From Fibrobacter sp. UWH4 (GTDB lineage: Bacteria > Fibrobacterota > Fibrobacteria > Fibrobacterales > Fibrobacteraceae): 64,000 nucleotides of DNA. The DNA lies in the NCBI RefSeq assembly GCF_900142475.1, contig NZ_FRAY01000006.1:111905-175904 (forward strand), written 5' to 3'. Each line of letters begins with the position of its first letter. The stretch's first letter is position 1. The notes below the pieces were generated by a model. It ran no database searches. It saw only the letters and a program-made list of their open reading frames with translations, and was not told the origin of the DNA. Below, piece by piece: positions 32,040 to 41,354 of the stretch. The translations under genes were made by a program, and so were the position numbers.

Positions 32040-33923
32040 CTACGGCTGTTTCCCGTTGTAGACCTTGACTTCCTGGATAAACGAAAGTTCAAGCATTTCG
32101 GGAGCATCGCTTCCGTAAGGCTGAATCTCGATGAACTGGGGCGACTTCGCGAGCTTGAGCGCATGCACGAAGAAGTTCCGCTCGATTTCCTTGTCGCCAC
32201 GCTTCGCGGGATTCTTCACCTTCGCACCGATGAGCGCACCGACGGTCTTCGCGTAACGCAGCACCTGCACCAGGTCGAAGTTGCTCAGGCGCTGGTAATT
32301 GTTGCCGTACTTCGTAGAATTGAGTGCGGTACGGAGCGATTCGGAATCCACGATTTCCTTGAGTTCGTAGTCGGGGGCCTTCGCTTCGGGCCAGGCCACG
32401 GCAAAGTCCTTGCGCCATTCGTCGACAGGAGCCGCCGTACGGTTCTCGCTGTTCCTTTCGACAAAGGGGCAGTAGCCGTAGTTCGTCAGGATTTCGAAGG
32501 CGCGCCCTTCGAGTTCGGGCTTCAGTACAAAGCCGTAACCCGGAATGAACTCTTCGGCGCATTCCATGAACTGCGGGAAACGGGAAAGTTCACCGAGGAC
32601 TTCCGCACTGTCGATCTTGAGCAGGCGAACGGTCTGCACCTTTGCGCCGTAGTAGGACGAATTCCATTCGGCAAGGGTCGATTCCACGTTCACGGGCGGC
32701 TTGATCCAAGCCTTGAAACTTTCGATTTCGGATTCGGCGATTCCGCACTTGAGACCGCGCATATAGCTTTCACGGTTCAGCGAGAAACGCAGGTACATTT
32801 CGTCATTCTCGACATGGGCGAGGCACGCCAGCATAAAGAGGACTCGCGGCGCCGTGCCCGTAGAGGCGATCAGCTCGAAGTTCGGCAAGCACGAAATGTT
32901 CTGCTCGGGAATAGAGGCGATGGACGATTCCAGCCAATCCTTGCCGGACTGGTCCAGCACGACAGAGGCAATCTTGCCGCCTAAAAGCGTGATGCGGACA
33001 AAGCCCAGGAGCCACAATTCGCGGAGGGCGCGGGGCAGGAAATCCCACGTGAGCTCGCTTCCCTTTTCCTGCAACCTGAAGCTCGGATCGATCACCCAGA
33101 ACAGGCGGGAAGCCTCGAAGGCGGACAACGGCTTCTCGAGCATGCGCAACAGGCGAACGCAATGGCTACGGTCGCCGCGGAAACGTTCCTTGAGCCACCA
33201 GGAAAGCAGATCCTGGTGCAGGCGGAAGCCGTTCTTGCGGATAAATTCAAGCGCCTTTTCCGACGGAACCAGACACGAATCCTGCTGCTCCAGCCAGCCA
33301 TTCCCCGTAAGGAAATTGAATATCAGCGAAAGCTCGTTTTCGGCAGCCTTATCGCAAACCTGCTTCGCCATGACAAAGGAATCCGTGCAAATCTGGTAGC
33401 TGCGGCGGTGAAGCACACCGCTGTTGTTCAGCTTGAGGTCACCGAGCATGGCATTCGCAAGCACGATGCAGATATGCCAATCCACCAGGTTCTGGTAGGC
33501 AAGGCCGTTCCCCGGAACACTCTGCAACGGCGTCACGGGCAAGTCAAAGCAACCGGTAAAATTCGAAAATCCGTAATAGACCGTCGTATTTCCGACGGCG
33601 GTGCGCCACAATAAGTATTCGCGGCACATCGAAAGCAGGAATGTCTGCAGGTCGCGCGCCTTACTTACCGGGACCGTAAGGCGCAGCTCGTTGTAGGTGA
33701 GTCCCCTGGACGCGCTGTTGTAAATGAGTTCCATGCAGCGATGCTGCCACGGTTCCATCTTTTCGCACAACGCCGCCACGCGGTTCTTGTCGTTATAAAA
33801 AGAAAGCGTCTCGTTCTGAATCAAAGCGTTGTTCAACAAGCCCTTATGGCCAAAGGCCTTCGCATGAGCGTTGCGAAGAAGTGGCTTGGACATTCCGTCA
33901 AAGAAAGCATTCAAGTCAAACAT
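32040..33923 (-). CDS. Helicase-associated-domain protein without a helicase motor
   Basis: 627 residues from the ATG at 33923, preceded by AAGGGTGG (an in-frame GTG lies three codons earlier). The segment CLPNFELIASTGTAPRVLFMLACLAHVENDEMYLRFSLNRESYMRGLKCGI resembles the helicase-associated domain of XPB/Ssl2-like proteins (Helicase_C_3 type). The first half looks like winged-helix repeats (RGLTYNELRLTVPVSKARDL, LIFNFLTGNGWLEQQ). No Walker motifs are present. The gene follows the DinG-like helicase on the same strand after about 80 bases. A DNA-binding role is plausible; the exact function is unknown. Confidence 0.65.
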   Translation of the reverse strand: MFDLNAFFDGMSKPLLRNAHAKAFGHKGLLNNALIQNETLSFYNDKNRVAALCEKMEPWQHRCMELIYNSASRGLTYNELRLTVPVSKARDLQTFLLSMCREYLLWRTAVGNTTVYYGFSNFTGCFDLPVTPLQSVPGNGLAYQNLVDWHICIVLANAMLGDLKLNNSGVLHRRSYQICTDSFVMAKQVCDKAAENELSLIFNFLTGNGWLEQQDSCLVPSEKALEFIRKNGFRLHQDLLSWWLKERFRGDRSHCVRLLRMLEKPLSAFEASRLFWVIDPSFRLQEKGSELTWDFLPRALRELWLLGFVRITLLGGKIASVVLDQSGKDWLESSIASIPEQNISCLPNFELIASTGTAPRVLFMLACLAHVENDEMYLRFSLNRESYMRGLKCGIAESEIESFKAWIKPPVNVESTLAEWNSSYYGAKVQTVRLLKIDSAEVLGELSRFPQFMECAEEFIPGYGFVLKPELEGRAFEILTNYGYCPFVERNSENRTAAPVDEWRKDFAVAWPEAKAPDYELKEIVDSESLRTALNSTKYGNNYQRLSNFDLVQVLRYAKTVGALIGAKVKNPAKRGDKEIERNFFVHALKLAKSPQFIEIQPYGSDAPEMLELSFIQEVKVYNGKQP

Positions 33924-34010
33924 CAATTCCACCCTTTACTAGGGTGGCCAAATATAGAAAAATTTTCAGGTGCCGCCAGTGCAGCGACGAACACAACGAA
34001 ACTTTAACGA

Positions 34011-36758
34011 CTAACGCAGCGAGGCTTTCACTTCGTCGATCGAGGCGACCACGGTCTGCTTGTTGTTCCAGATTCGCATGAAACTCTTGCCGTAATGCTC
34101 CGTCACGATGCGGTTGTCAAGCACCAGCACCTTGCCGGAATCCTCTTCGGAACGGATCAGACGACCGAGTCCCTGACGCAGTTCCATATAGGCCTCGGGA
34201 ACAAAGAATTCCTTGAACGCGTTCTTGCCTTCGGCCTTCATCTTGTTCGCGACACCCGCCACCAGCGGATCCACCGGGTTCGGGAACGGGAGCTTCGGAA
34301 TCACGAGCAACTTCAGCGCATCACCCGGGAAGTCTACGCCTTCCCACAGGCTCTGACAGCCGAGCAGGCAGGCGCCACGGGACTTGCGGAACATGGCCAC
34401 CAGACCGTCCAGCGAACCGTCCACATGCTGGCAAAGGAGCAACTTGCCCTTTTCGGCGAACACCGGCGCAAGTGCCGCCTGCGCCTTCATCATCGCCGAA
34501 ATGCTGGTAAACAGCACCATCGTGTTCTCCTCGACTTCAGGGAGAACCGCCATAAGGGTCTCGTTCACGGCATCGTTGTATTCCGGAGCCGAGGGCTTGG
34601 GCAGATATTTCGCGACAATGACCGAGCGGCGGGCATCCTTGTTTGCCGATTCGCTATAGACGCGCAGGAAGGGCGTCTTCTTGCCGTCCGGGAAATCCAT
34701 TCCCATTTTCTGGACAAAGTAATCAAGGTCGCCCTGCACCGAGAGCGTCGCCGAGGTAAATGTAGCCGACTTGATCCACGGATAGAACTTTTCTTTCCAC
34801 GGGGCAGACGCGTCGAGCGGACTGGCGTGCAGCTTGATGGTATGCGGATTGAAGGGATCTTCCATATAGAAGGCCCAATCGTCGCGGCCCGCCTTGACCA
34901 CGAATTCGAAGTCCTGCAAGAAACGGGAAAGTTCCGTCATGCGGCCGCCCACATCGCTGAGCAGGCCCGACAGTTCCTTTTTGGAGGCCGCGAGAGCCGC
35001 ACTGGCAGAAACCGAGGCGGAAAGGCTTTCGGCAAGCTTGATTGCATTCAGGCCCTGTTCCATGAACGTCGCAGGGTCGGCATCGTATTCGGCCATGATG
35101 CCGGAAGCGTAGGTAAAGCCGTTGCGGTTGTTCTTCTGCTTCGCAAGCTTCTTGCCAATTTTCATGAAGAAACGGTGCAGCGCCTTCTCGGTTTCGGTGA
35201 GCGATTCCGTAAGGTTCACGCAGCTTGCGTGCAGTTCGGTTTCTTCGGCGGGAATGCGCTTTTCGAGTTCAGCGACAAGGCCGTCGCGGTTTTCGACCTC
35301 GTGGCCCTTCGAAGGCACGAGCGTCTTGATGATGTTACGGAGCGCAAAGAAGGACACCGTGCGGCCGAACGCATTGCGGCTCACTTGCGGGAGTCGGTGC
35401 GCTTCGTCGAACACGATATGTTCGTACAGCGGAAGCAGTGCAAAATCGAGGCCCATGTCGGCAAGGAACAGGGAATGGTTCACCAGCACCAAGTTGGAAT
35501 TCATCGCGCGGCGCTTGGCGGCAAGGGCCGGGCACTTGTTGTAATGCGGGCACTTTTCGCCGAGGCAGGACTTCGCGGAGCTGGACATCTTGGACCAGAG
35601 AACGCGATTGCGGCCCTGGCTGAACGAATTGCACTCGTTCACGTCGCCGGTTTCGGTCGCGTAGACCCACGGCACGATCGCCATAAAGGAATCGCGTTCG
35701 TCACTGAGCAGCAGGTTTTGCGGAGCCTTCACGATTTCTTCGAACTTGCGGAGACACAGGTAGTTTTCGCGGCCCTTCAGCACGGCCGCCTTCAGCTTGC
35801 CGTCGAACAGGCTTGCCACCAGCGGAATGTCCTTGCTCCAGAGCTGTTCCTGCAGCGCGCGGGTCGCCGTACTGATGACGACGCGTTCGCCCGACACCGC
35901 CTTGCATGCGGCAGAAACCAGATAGGCCAGCGACTTTCCCGAACCCGTCGGAGCTTCCAGAACGCAGAGGCCGCCCTTGTGCATGTTGCGTTCCACCACC
36001 GAGGCGTAATCCTGCTGGTTGTGGCGCACCTGGAAATTTTCAACCTTCGTCGAAAGGAGCCCACCCTCCTTAAAAAACTCGCTCACGCGGGGGGCGCGCT
36101 CCTTGACCGGCGCATTTTCAAGCGGGACATCCGGCAGCTTGAACTGCGGAAGCTCCGAGGCATTCTCCGATTCGCCCCATACAAGCGACCAGTCCGAACC
36201 CCTGGCAATTCTTGCGAGAACATCCACGAGCCACGGGTCCGAATTCGCAATCTTGTCAAGCGCCATCACAAAAAGGTGACCGCAGGCTTCGGCATCGGGG
36301 AGCGCACGGTGCGCACGGCTGCGTTCAATGCCCAGCTCCTGCACCAAGGTATCGAGGCGGTGGTTCGGCACATCCTGGTAAGCAATGCGCGAAACCGTCA
36401 GTGAATCCCACACCGGATGGTTCTCGAACGAGATTCCCACCTTCGCAAAAGTCTGCTTGAGGAACTTGGAATCGAACATCGCATTGTGCGCGACAATCGG
36501 CAGGTCGCCAATGAACGAATAAATCTTCTGCGCCACGGCCGCAAACGGTTCCGCATTCTCGAGGTCCGCGTTGCTAATTCCCGTAAGCGATTCGATAAAA
36601 GGACGCAGCGTCACCGAAGTCGGCTTGACCAAATAGTCAACGGATTCTCCCTGGACGCCATTCTCAAAACGCACCAGTGCCACTTCGATAATTTCGTCCT
36701 TCTCAAAATCGAGACCCGTCGTCTCCAAGTCAATCGCCACGAAAGATTTCATTTCCAT
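34011..36758 (-). CDS. DnaQ-like exonuclease fused to a DinG/XPD-type iron-sulphur helicase
   Basis: 915 residues from the ATG at 36758, chosen because a GAGGA lies five to seven bases upstream; ATGs four codons before and two after are possible. Residues 1-170 are a DEDD exonuclease (FVAIDLETTGLDFEKDEIIEVALVRF, HNAMFDSKFL, HRALPDAEACGHLF). The helicase has Walker A (APTGSGKSLA), DEAH (FDEAHRLPQ), and late motifs GCQSLWEGVDFPG and QGLGRLIRSEEDSGKV. Four Cys (NYLC, then CLGEKCPHYNKC) match the DinG [4Fe-4S] ligands. It would unwind R-loops or damaged DNA and trim 3' ends. Confidence 0.93.
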   Translation of the reverse strand: MEMKSFVAIDLETTGLDFEKDEIIEVALVRFENGVQGESVDYLVKPTSVTLRPFIESLTGISNADLENAEPFAAVAQKIYSFIGDLPIVAHNAMFDSKFLKQTFAKVGISFENHPVWDSLTVSRIAYQDVPNHRLDTLVQELGIERSRAHRALPDAEACGHLFVMALDKIANSDPWLVDVLARIARGSDWSLVWGESENASELPQFKLPDVPLENAPVKERAPRVSEFFKEGGLLSTKVENFQVRHNQQDYASVVERNMHKGGLCVLEAPTGSGKSLAYLVSAACKAVSGERVVISTATRALQEQLWSKDIPLVASLFDGKLKAAVLKGRENYLCLRKFEEIVKAPQNLLLSDERDSFMAIVPWVYATETGDVNECNSFSQGRNRVLWSKMSSSAKSCLGEKCPHYNKCPALAAKRRAMNSNLVLVNHSLFLADMGLDFALLPLYEHIVFDEAHRLPQVSRNAFGRTVSFFALRNIIKTLVPSKGHEVENRDGLVAELEKRIPAEETELHASCVNLTESLTETEKALHRFFMKIGKKLAKQKNNRNGFTYASGIMAEYDADPATFMEQGLNAIKLAESLSASVSASAALAASKKELSGLLSDVGGRMTELSRFLQDFEFVVKAGRDDWAFYMEDPFNPHTIKLHASPLDASAPWKEKFYPWIKSATFTSATLSVQGDLDYFVQKMGMDFPDGKKTPFLRVYSESANKDARRSVIVAKYLPKPSAPEYNDAVNETLMAVLPEVEENTMVLFTSISAMMKAQAALAPVFAEKGKLLLCQHVDGSLDGLVAMFRKSRGACLLGCQSLWEGVDFPGDALKLLVIPKLPFPNPVDPLVAGVANKMKAEGKNAFKEFFVPEAYMELRQGLGRLIRSEEDSGKVLVLDNRIVTEHYGKSFMRIWNNKQTVVASIDEVKASLR

Positions 36759-36798
36759 TTCATTCCTCATTAAACTTTTTGCGGCATTACAGCAAAAT

Positions 36799-38595
36799 CT
36801 ACAGCGAAGGCACCGCCTTCGTCAATTCATCCAGAACGTTCTCGCCGTTTTTCACCTTGAGCGTATCGCTGATGGCACGCCAGGCGGAACCGTAACGCAG
36901 CGGCTCCACGGAGCCCGCATCGGGCAGGTCCTTGCCTTCTTCGGGGTAGTAGTAGTCCATCAGGTAGGCGCCTTCCACCAGGTCATCAAAGCTGAAACTG
37001 CCGTCGCCCTTGCAATGTTCCATATAATACTGATTCGTTTCTGCAGAAAGCAGGCGCACGATCGCCTTCGGGTTCGCCCCCGGAATCTTTCCGCGAAGTT
37101 TCGCGAACTTGAGCTTGCTCACCGTCTCGAATTTCTGCAGGCGTTGGTACTTAAGCACAATTACCGTGTCGCGTTTCCCGTTGCTGTCGGCGGCGGCAAG
37201 CGTCGTATCCATGTAACCCATCAGGAAAATCACCGAAATGTCGGTCTGCCAGGGCGCCGTCTTCTCGACCGCGAAACGCACCGGGTCCACCTGCTTCACC
37301 TGCACCTGCGTCGTATCCTTGTTGACCGCCACGAAGAAAGTCTGTTCCAGCGAATCTAGCTTCGGCTTGTTGAAATACACAATCAACGAATCGTCGGGGA
37401 ACAGCGCCTTCGCCTTGGAATTGCTCCTTACGCCCGAAACCTTGGGCGGGAGCGTATCGGATTCCATCTTCTTCCATTCCCATTCGACCTCGTTGCGGAG
37501 CGTATCGAGCGGGCGGAACATCGAATCCTTCGCCGCATTGCAGGCGAACTTGTAAAGCACCTCTCCCTTGGGCGCGGGATCAAAGTAGAACTGCGGTCTG
37601 TTGGAACTCACGCTCCGGTAAACGAGCTTCGGATAGAGCACCTTGTTCTCGGGAGACGTCAAGTGGCAATTCGCGGTATCGGTAAACGCGGAATCAAAGT
37701 ACACGCCACGCGTAAAGTTCGCCTCGAGCACATTCGCAAAGGGCTGCGTCACCGACTCAAGTTCCAGCTTGGTCGTATCCATGTCGGCCACGGCAAGCCA
37801 CAGCGTATCGGTCGATTCGGCGGTGAGGTTCAGGTCGCCCGTCCAGAGGCCCACCTGTTCCGTCGAAAGTTCCACCTTCTGGTTACCGTTGCCGTCGACA
37901 AAGGCGACCACGCGGTAGCGCCCCGCCTTAAGGCCCGTGAGCGTAAAGTGTCCGGCGCTGTCGGCGCGCGTCACGTACAGCGGAGGTTCCTTCAACAGCA
38001 ACGGTTCCTTGCTGATTTCCTTGGTGGTCGTGTCACGGTACTTTTCAAGATAATGCCTGGAGTTGCGTTCCTCGCCCAGCAAGAAAAGGCCGATACTCGG
38101 GTATTCCTTCTTGCGGGCCATCGCCTGGTTCACGAGCACGCGGCCAGTCACCGTCAGGGAATCGATAATCGCACCCGTCGAGAAAACCACCTGGAAAGGT
38201 TTCGCGAGCGCGTTCCCGTGCAAATCCTTGATACCGCCCGCAAACGTAACCGTGTAAGTCGTTCCCGTATCGAGCACGGCTCGCGACGAAAGTTCGAGCG
38301 TACTCCCGCTCACCTCGAAACGCAGCTTCTTGTCGATCGGCGGAGAAATCGAAACGGCGCTGCGCGGAATAGAGGCGTTGATCCACTCGTCGAATTCGAG
38401 CCTCACCAAAAGTTCGTTCGGATGGTTCGTCGTATTCGGTGCAGGATACACCGCCGCCACGCGCGGCGGGAGCTTGTCTTCGGGGCCACCGCCCGGAGCT
38501 ACCTGTGTCGCACACGACGCAAGAAGCAACGCGGCAAGCGCCACACCGCAGAACCCTGCAAAAAACGCACCGTATTTCGAACCCAAGAACTTCAT
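36799..38595 (-). CDS. Large lipoprotein with N-terminal Ig-like (Big_5) domain
   Basis: 598 residues from the ATG at 38595, which overlaps the lepB stop (TGATG). Lipobox LLLASC (Cys28). Right after it comes APGGGPEDKLPPRVAAVYPAPNTTN, typical of Bacteroidetes/Fibrobacter Ig-like lipoproteins, and a bacterial Ig-like domain to about residue 135 (FEVSGSTLELSSRAVLDTGTTYTVTFAGGIKDLHGN). A regulatory beta-sandwich follows (GHFTLTGLKAGRYRVVAFVDGNGNQK), and a related one near the end (GSFSFDDLVEGAYLMDYYYPEEGKD). Probably on the outer membrane; no enzyme motif. Coupling to signal peptidase I suggests an envelope role. Confidence 0.82.
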   Translation of the reverse strand: MKFLGSKYGAFFAGFCGVALAALLLASCATQVAPGGGPEDKLPPRVAAVYPAPNTTNHPNELLVRLEFDEWINASIPRSAVSISPPIDKKLRFEVSGSTLELSSRAVLDTGTTYTVTFAGGIKDLHGNALAKPFQVVFSTGAIIDSLTVTGRVLVNQAMARKKEYPSIGLFLLGEERNSRHYLEKYRDTTTKEISKEPLLLKEPPLYVTRADSAGHFTLTGLKAGRYRVVAFVDGNGNQKVELSTEQVGLWTGDLNLTAESTDTLWLAVADMDTTKLELESVTQPFANVLEANFTRGVYFDSAFTDTANCHLTSPENKVLYPKLVYRSVSSNRPQFYFDPAPKGEVLYKFACNAAKDSMFRPLDTLRNEVEWEWKKMESDTLPPKVSGVRSNSKAKALFPDDSLIVYFNKPKLDSLEQTFFVAVNKDTTQVQVKQVDPVRFAVEKTAPWQTDISVIFLMGYMDTTLAAADSNGKRDTVIVLKYQRLQKFETVSKLKFAKLRGKIPGANPKAIVRLLSAETNQYYMEHCKGDGSFSFDDLVEGAYLMDYYYPEEGKDLPDAGSVEPLRYGSAWRAISDTLKVKNGENVLDELTKAVPSL

Positions 38596-39998
38596 CAGTC
38601 GATCATGTGGATCATCTTGCCGAGGCGACCCCAGCGAATGCGGAACGGAAGGCGCCACCAGGTAAACGGATTCTTCAGGACGAACGCCTCGTCATCGTTT
38701 TCGAACGAGAAATAAATCACGAACGCCTTCGCACGGATGTTACGCAGCGATACAAATCCCCAGTAGCGGCTATCCGCGGAATTGTCGTGGTTGTCGCCCA
38801 TCATAAAGAACTGCGGCGTCTTCACGACGTAGGTTTCGAGCGGCTTGCCACCCAGGAGCAGCCTGCGGCGGATTTCAAACTTCGACTTCGCCGGGGCATC
38901 AAGCGTATCGCCCGCGACCCCTTCCACCGTAGCGGCTCCGTCTTGCGGAGCATCCACTTCGACCATTTCTACAGTTCCCGCGCTATCTTCTTCGGCCTGG
39001 TTCAGCAAGGCGACATTCCCTTCGAGGTCACGCAAGAGCGACCCTTCGAACGCCATGTAGCTCACCGGGCGCATAAAGCCGCCCTGGATGTTCGGGTCAA
39101 TCATCGGCAGGTAACCGATGCGCGAAAGTTCCTTGAAATACGCAAAGGACATCACGCCAGAAACCGTATCGCCCTGCGTCAAGCGCTGCTGCAGCACCAT
39201 GCGGTTCCTGCGGAAAAGTTCATTCAGCGCAAGGCCACGGTCATTCTCTACCGGAATCCTGAAATTTTCGAAATCATAGTTATTGATCTCGACGCTGTCC
39301 TTCCACAGCGAAATTTCAAATTCCACCGATTCGTCCGGATTTTCCTGCGCCACCAGCGAACGCAGCCACCACAGCTTTTCGAGCGGCATATCCGCGACCG
39401 TAAACGTATCGCCCACCGACGGCACCACGAACGCATCGCGTTCATCGCGCGGAGAGAACGTACGCGCCGTCGCCGTGTACTTGCCGCGACCGGGCAAAGT
39501 ATCTTGCAGCACGCCGTTAATGTAAAGGCGCCCCTTATGCACCGCCACCGTATCGCCACTCGTCGCCACGCAGCGCTTGATGTAGTCCTTCGGGCCATCG
39601 GCGTAATGAACCAGGTGCGGCTGGCCAGCCTTCGGTTCGTGATCCCAGTAGAGGTTACCGAACATGAGCGCATTGAACAGGTGCGTATAACGCGCCGGAT
39701 TTCCGTCAGGATACTCGGGCTCGCCCGGGTAGCGGAAAATCACCACGTCGCCCTTGGCCGGGTACGCATAGCCGGGGAACTTCTGGTTGCTGAACGGAAT
39801 CGGCGAACCGTAGGTAAACTTGAGACCCAGCAAGAAATCGCCCGTATGCAGCGTATCTTCCATCGAGCCGCTCGGAATCTGGAATGCCTGAATCACGTAC
39901 TGGATGACAATCAAGGCGAGCGCCACCGGGACAATGATTTCCCGGAGCAGTCCCTTCAAGAACTTTTTCGCCGAAAACTTTTCTTCTTTATTTTCCAT
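38595..39998 (-). CDS. lepB: Signal peptidase I, with long insertions
   Basis: 467 residues from the ATG at 39998; an upstream in-frame TTG directly after the regulator stop is less likely. One N-terminal membrane helix (IIVPVALALIVIQYVIQAF), then the catalytic Ser45 (IPSGSME), general-base Lys141 (YIKRCVATSGD) and the late GDNHDNSADSRYWG box. It cleaves signal peptides of exported proteins. It is much longer than the usual 180-320 residues: more than 200 residues separate the Lys region from the GDN box, including an acidic/Ala-rich stretch (VEVDAPQDGAATVEGVAGD). The many secreted proteins of this organism are its substrates. Confidence 0.93.
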   Translation of the reverse strand: MENKEEKFSAKKFLKGLLREIIVPVALALIVIQYVIQAFQIPSGSMEDTLHTGDFLLGLKFTYGSPIPFSNQKFPGYAYPAKGDVVIFRYPGEPEYPDGNPARYTHLFNALMFGNLYWDHEPKAGQPHLVHYADGPKDYIKRCVATSGDTVAVHKGRLYINGVLQDTLPGRGKYTATARTFSPRDERDAFVVPSVGDTFTVADMPLEKLWWLRSLVAQENPDESVEFEISLWKDSVEINNYDFENFRIPVENDRGLALNELFRRNRMVLQQRLTQGDTVSGVMSFAYFKELSRIGYLPMIDPNIQGGFMRPVSYMAFEGSLLRDLEGNVALLNQAEEDSAGTVEMVEVDAPQDGAATVEGVAGDTLDAPAKSKFEIRRRLLLGGKPLETYVVKTPQFFMMGDNHDNSADSRYWGFVSLRNIRAKAFVIYFSFENDDEAFVLKNPFTWWRLPFRIRWGRLGKMIHMID

Positions 39999-40022
39999 CG
40001 GGTATTCAACTATGAATTGCAA

Positions 40023-40790
40023 TTAGAGATTGCGGATTTTCTTGACGAGCGAACGGCTTACCACCAGCTGGGTCGCCGCCTTGTCGCGGAGCACCATCAC
40101 CATGCGGCCCGCATCGCCCTTGCGGCATTCGGCAATATAGTCGATCGCCACGATGTGCGAACGGTGCACGCGCGTAAAGTGCCTCGGGTCCAGTTTCTTT
40201 TCGAGTTCCACCAGCGGGGTATCGATCACGTACTGACCGTTCACGGTATAGACCGTCGTGTACTTCTCTTCGCTGTGGAAACGAATCACCTCGTCGATGT
40301 TCACGAACACGATACGGTCGCCCACCTTCACCTGCAGGCGCTGCAGGTAAAGCGCGCTCATGTCGACCAGGTTGCAAAGCTTTTCCCAGCTGAAACCGGG
40401 CGGCACCGTTGTATCGTCCACCTGCGGAATCATGCGGCGCAGTTTCTCGATGGCGGTCGCGAGACGTTCCGGATCCACGGGTTTCAGCAAATAGTCCACC
40501 GTATTCTCTTCGAACGCCTTGAGCGCAAAATTATCGTAAGCCGTCGTAAAGATGACCAGCGGCATGTCCTCGCCCTGCAAGGAATGCAGCACTTCGAACG
40601 CATCCATGTCGGGCATCTGGATATCGAGAAACACGACATCGGGAAGCATCTCGTGAATCATCTTGACCGCCTGCGCACCTGAGCCGGCCTCGCCCAAGAT
40701 CTCTATCTCGGAAGAGAACGGTTCCAACAGTTGCATCATTCGCTTGCGGGCAAGCGGTTCATCATCAATCACTAGGGCAGTGCACTGCAT
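40023..40790 (-). CDS. LytTR family response regulator
   Basis: 255 residues. Receiver domain 1-120: acidic pair Asp9-Asp10, phosphoacceptor Asp56 (VVFLDIQMPD), Thr in FTTAYD, Lys in LLKPVD. LytTR DNA-binding domain at about 150-255 (VKVGDRIVFVNIDEVIRFHSEEKYT, FTRVHRSHIVAIDYI). Such regulators bind direct repeats upstream of target genes. No histidine kinase gene is present here; the gene is flanked by lepB (24 bases from its ATG) and an NlpE-like lipoprotein gene (two bases). A GGAG precedes the ATG. Confidence 0.93.
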   Translation of the reverse strand: MQCTALVIDDEPLARKRMMQLLEPFSSEIEILGEAGSGAQAVKMIHEMLPDVVFLDIQMPDMDAFEVLHSLQGEDMPLVIFTTAYDNFALKAFEENTVDYLLKPVDPERLATAIEKLRRMIPQVDDTTVPPGFSWEKLCNLVDMSALYLQRLQVKVGDRIVFVNIDEVIRFHSEEKYTTVYTVNGQYVIDTPLVELEKKLDPRHFTRVHRSHIVAIDYIAECRKGDAGRMVMVLRDKAATQLVVSRSLVKKIRNL

Positions 40791-40792
40791 CG

Positions 40793-41299
40793 CTACTCCT
40801 TCGAACTATCGGTCGCCACGGGCTTTTCCGCAGACGAATCAGGTTCCGCCGAATTCCTGGCAACAGGCTTGAGCGGAGCCTTGTAAATACGTATAAAATC
40901 GGCGTGCAGGCCATCCTTGTCTTCGTAGGGCACGCCGGCAGATGTCATGTAGCGCAAGTTACCGAACTTGATGCGCTTGAAATTCCAATGGAGCTGATTA
41001 TCGGAAAGTGAAATCTTGATGGAGGAATCCGTCACCACGTATGTACCCCGGAGCGTATCCGTCACCATGGTGTCGCGCAGGGTCAGCTGGGTCGCAACAA
41101 CAGAGCTGTCTTCGGAAAGGGTCATACGGACCATGCGGCTCGTACAGTCATCACACGGCAGGCGCCCCGAATAGAGCCCCGGCACATCCTTCGGAATTTC
41201 TACAGGCTGAAGGTCCGGCAACGGCTCCGACTTTTCTTCGGAACAGGCTACGAGCAGGGCTACGGCGCACAGCGAAAACAACAACTTTTTTCCACTCAT
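40793..41299 (-). CDS. NlpE-like lipoprotein
   Basis: 168 residues with lipobox LLVAC (Cys19). The segment PGLYSGRLPCDDCTSRMVRMTLSEDSSV matches the N-terminal domain of the copper-homeostasis/adhesion-sensing lipoprotein NlpE, including its CxxC. The C-terminal 25 residues are Ser/Asp/Glu-rich and low in complexity. In enterobacteria NlpE signals envelope stress; here the closeness to a LytTR regulator (two-base gap) is suggestive, but a signalling link is not shown. Confidence 0.82.
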   Translation of the reverse strand: MSGKKLLFSLCAVALLVACSEEKSEPLPDLQPVEIPKDVPGLYSGRLPCDDCTSRMVRMTLSEDSSVVATQLTLRDTMVTDTLRGTYVVTDSSIKISLSDNQLHWNFKRIKFGNLRYMTSAGVPYEDKDGLHADFIRIYKAPLKPVARNSAEPDSSAEKPVATDSSKE

Positions 41300-41354
41300 G
41301 CGCCTAATTTAGAAAAAGGATTATGTTCTGGCTCTTGCGATTAGGAGATAGCCT

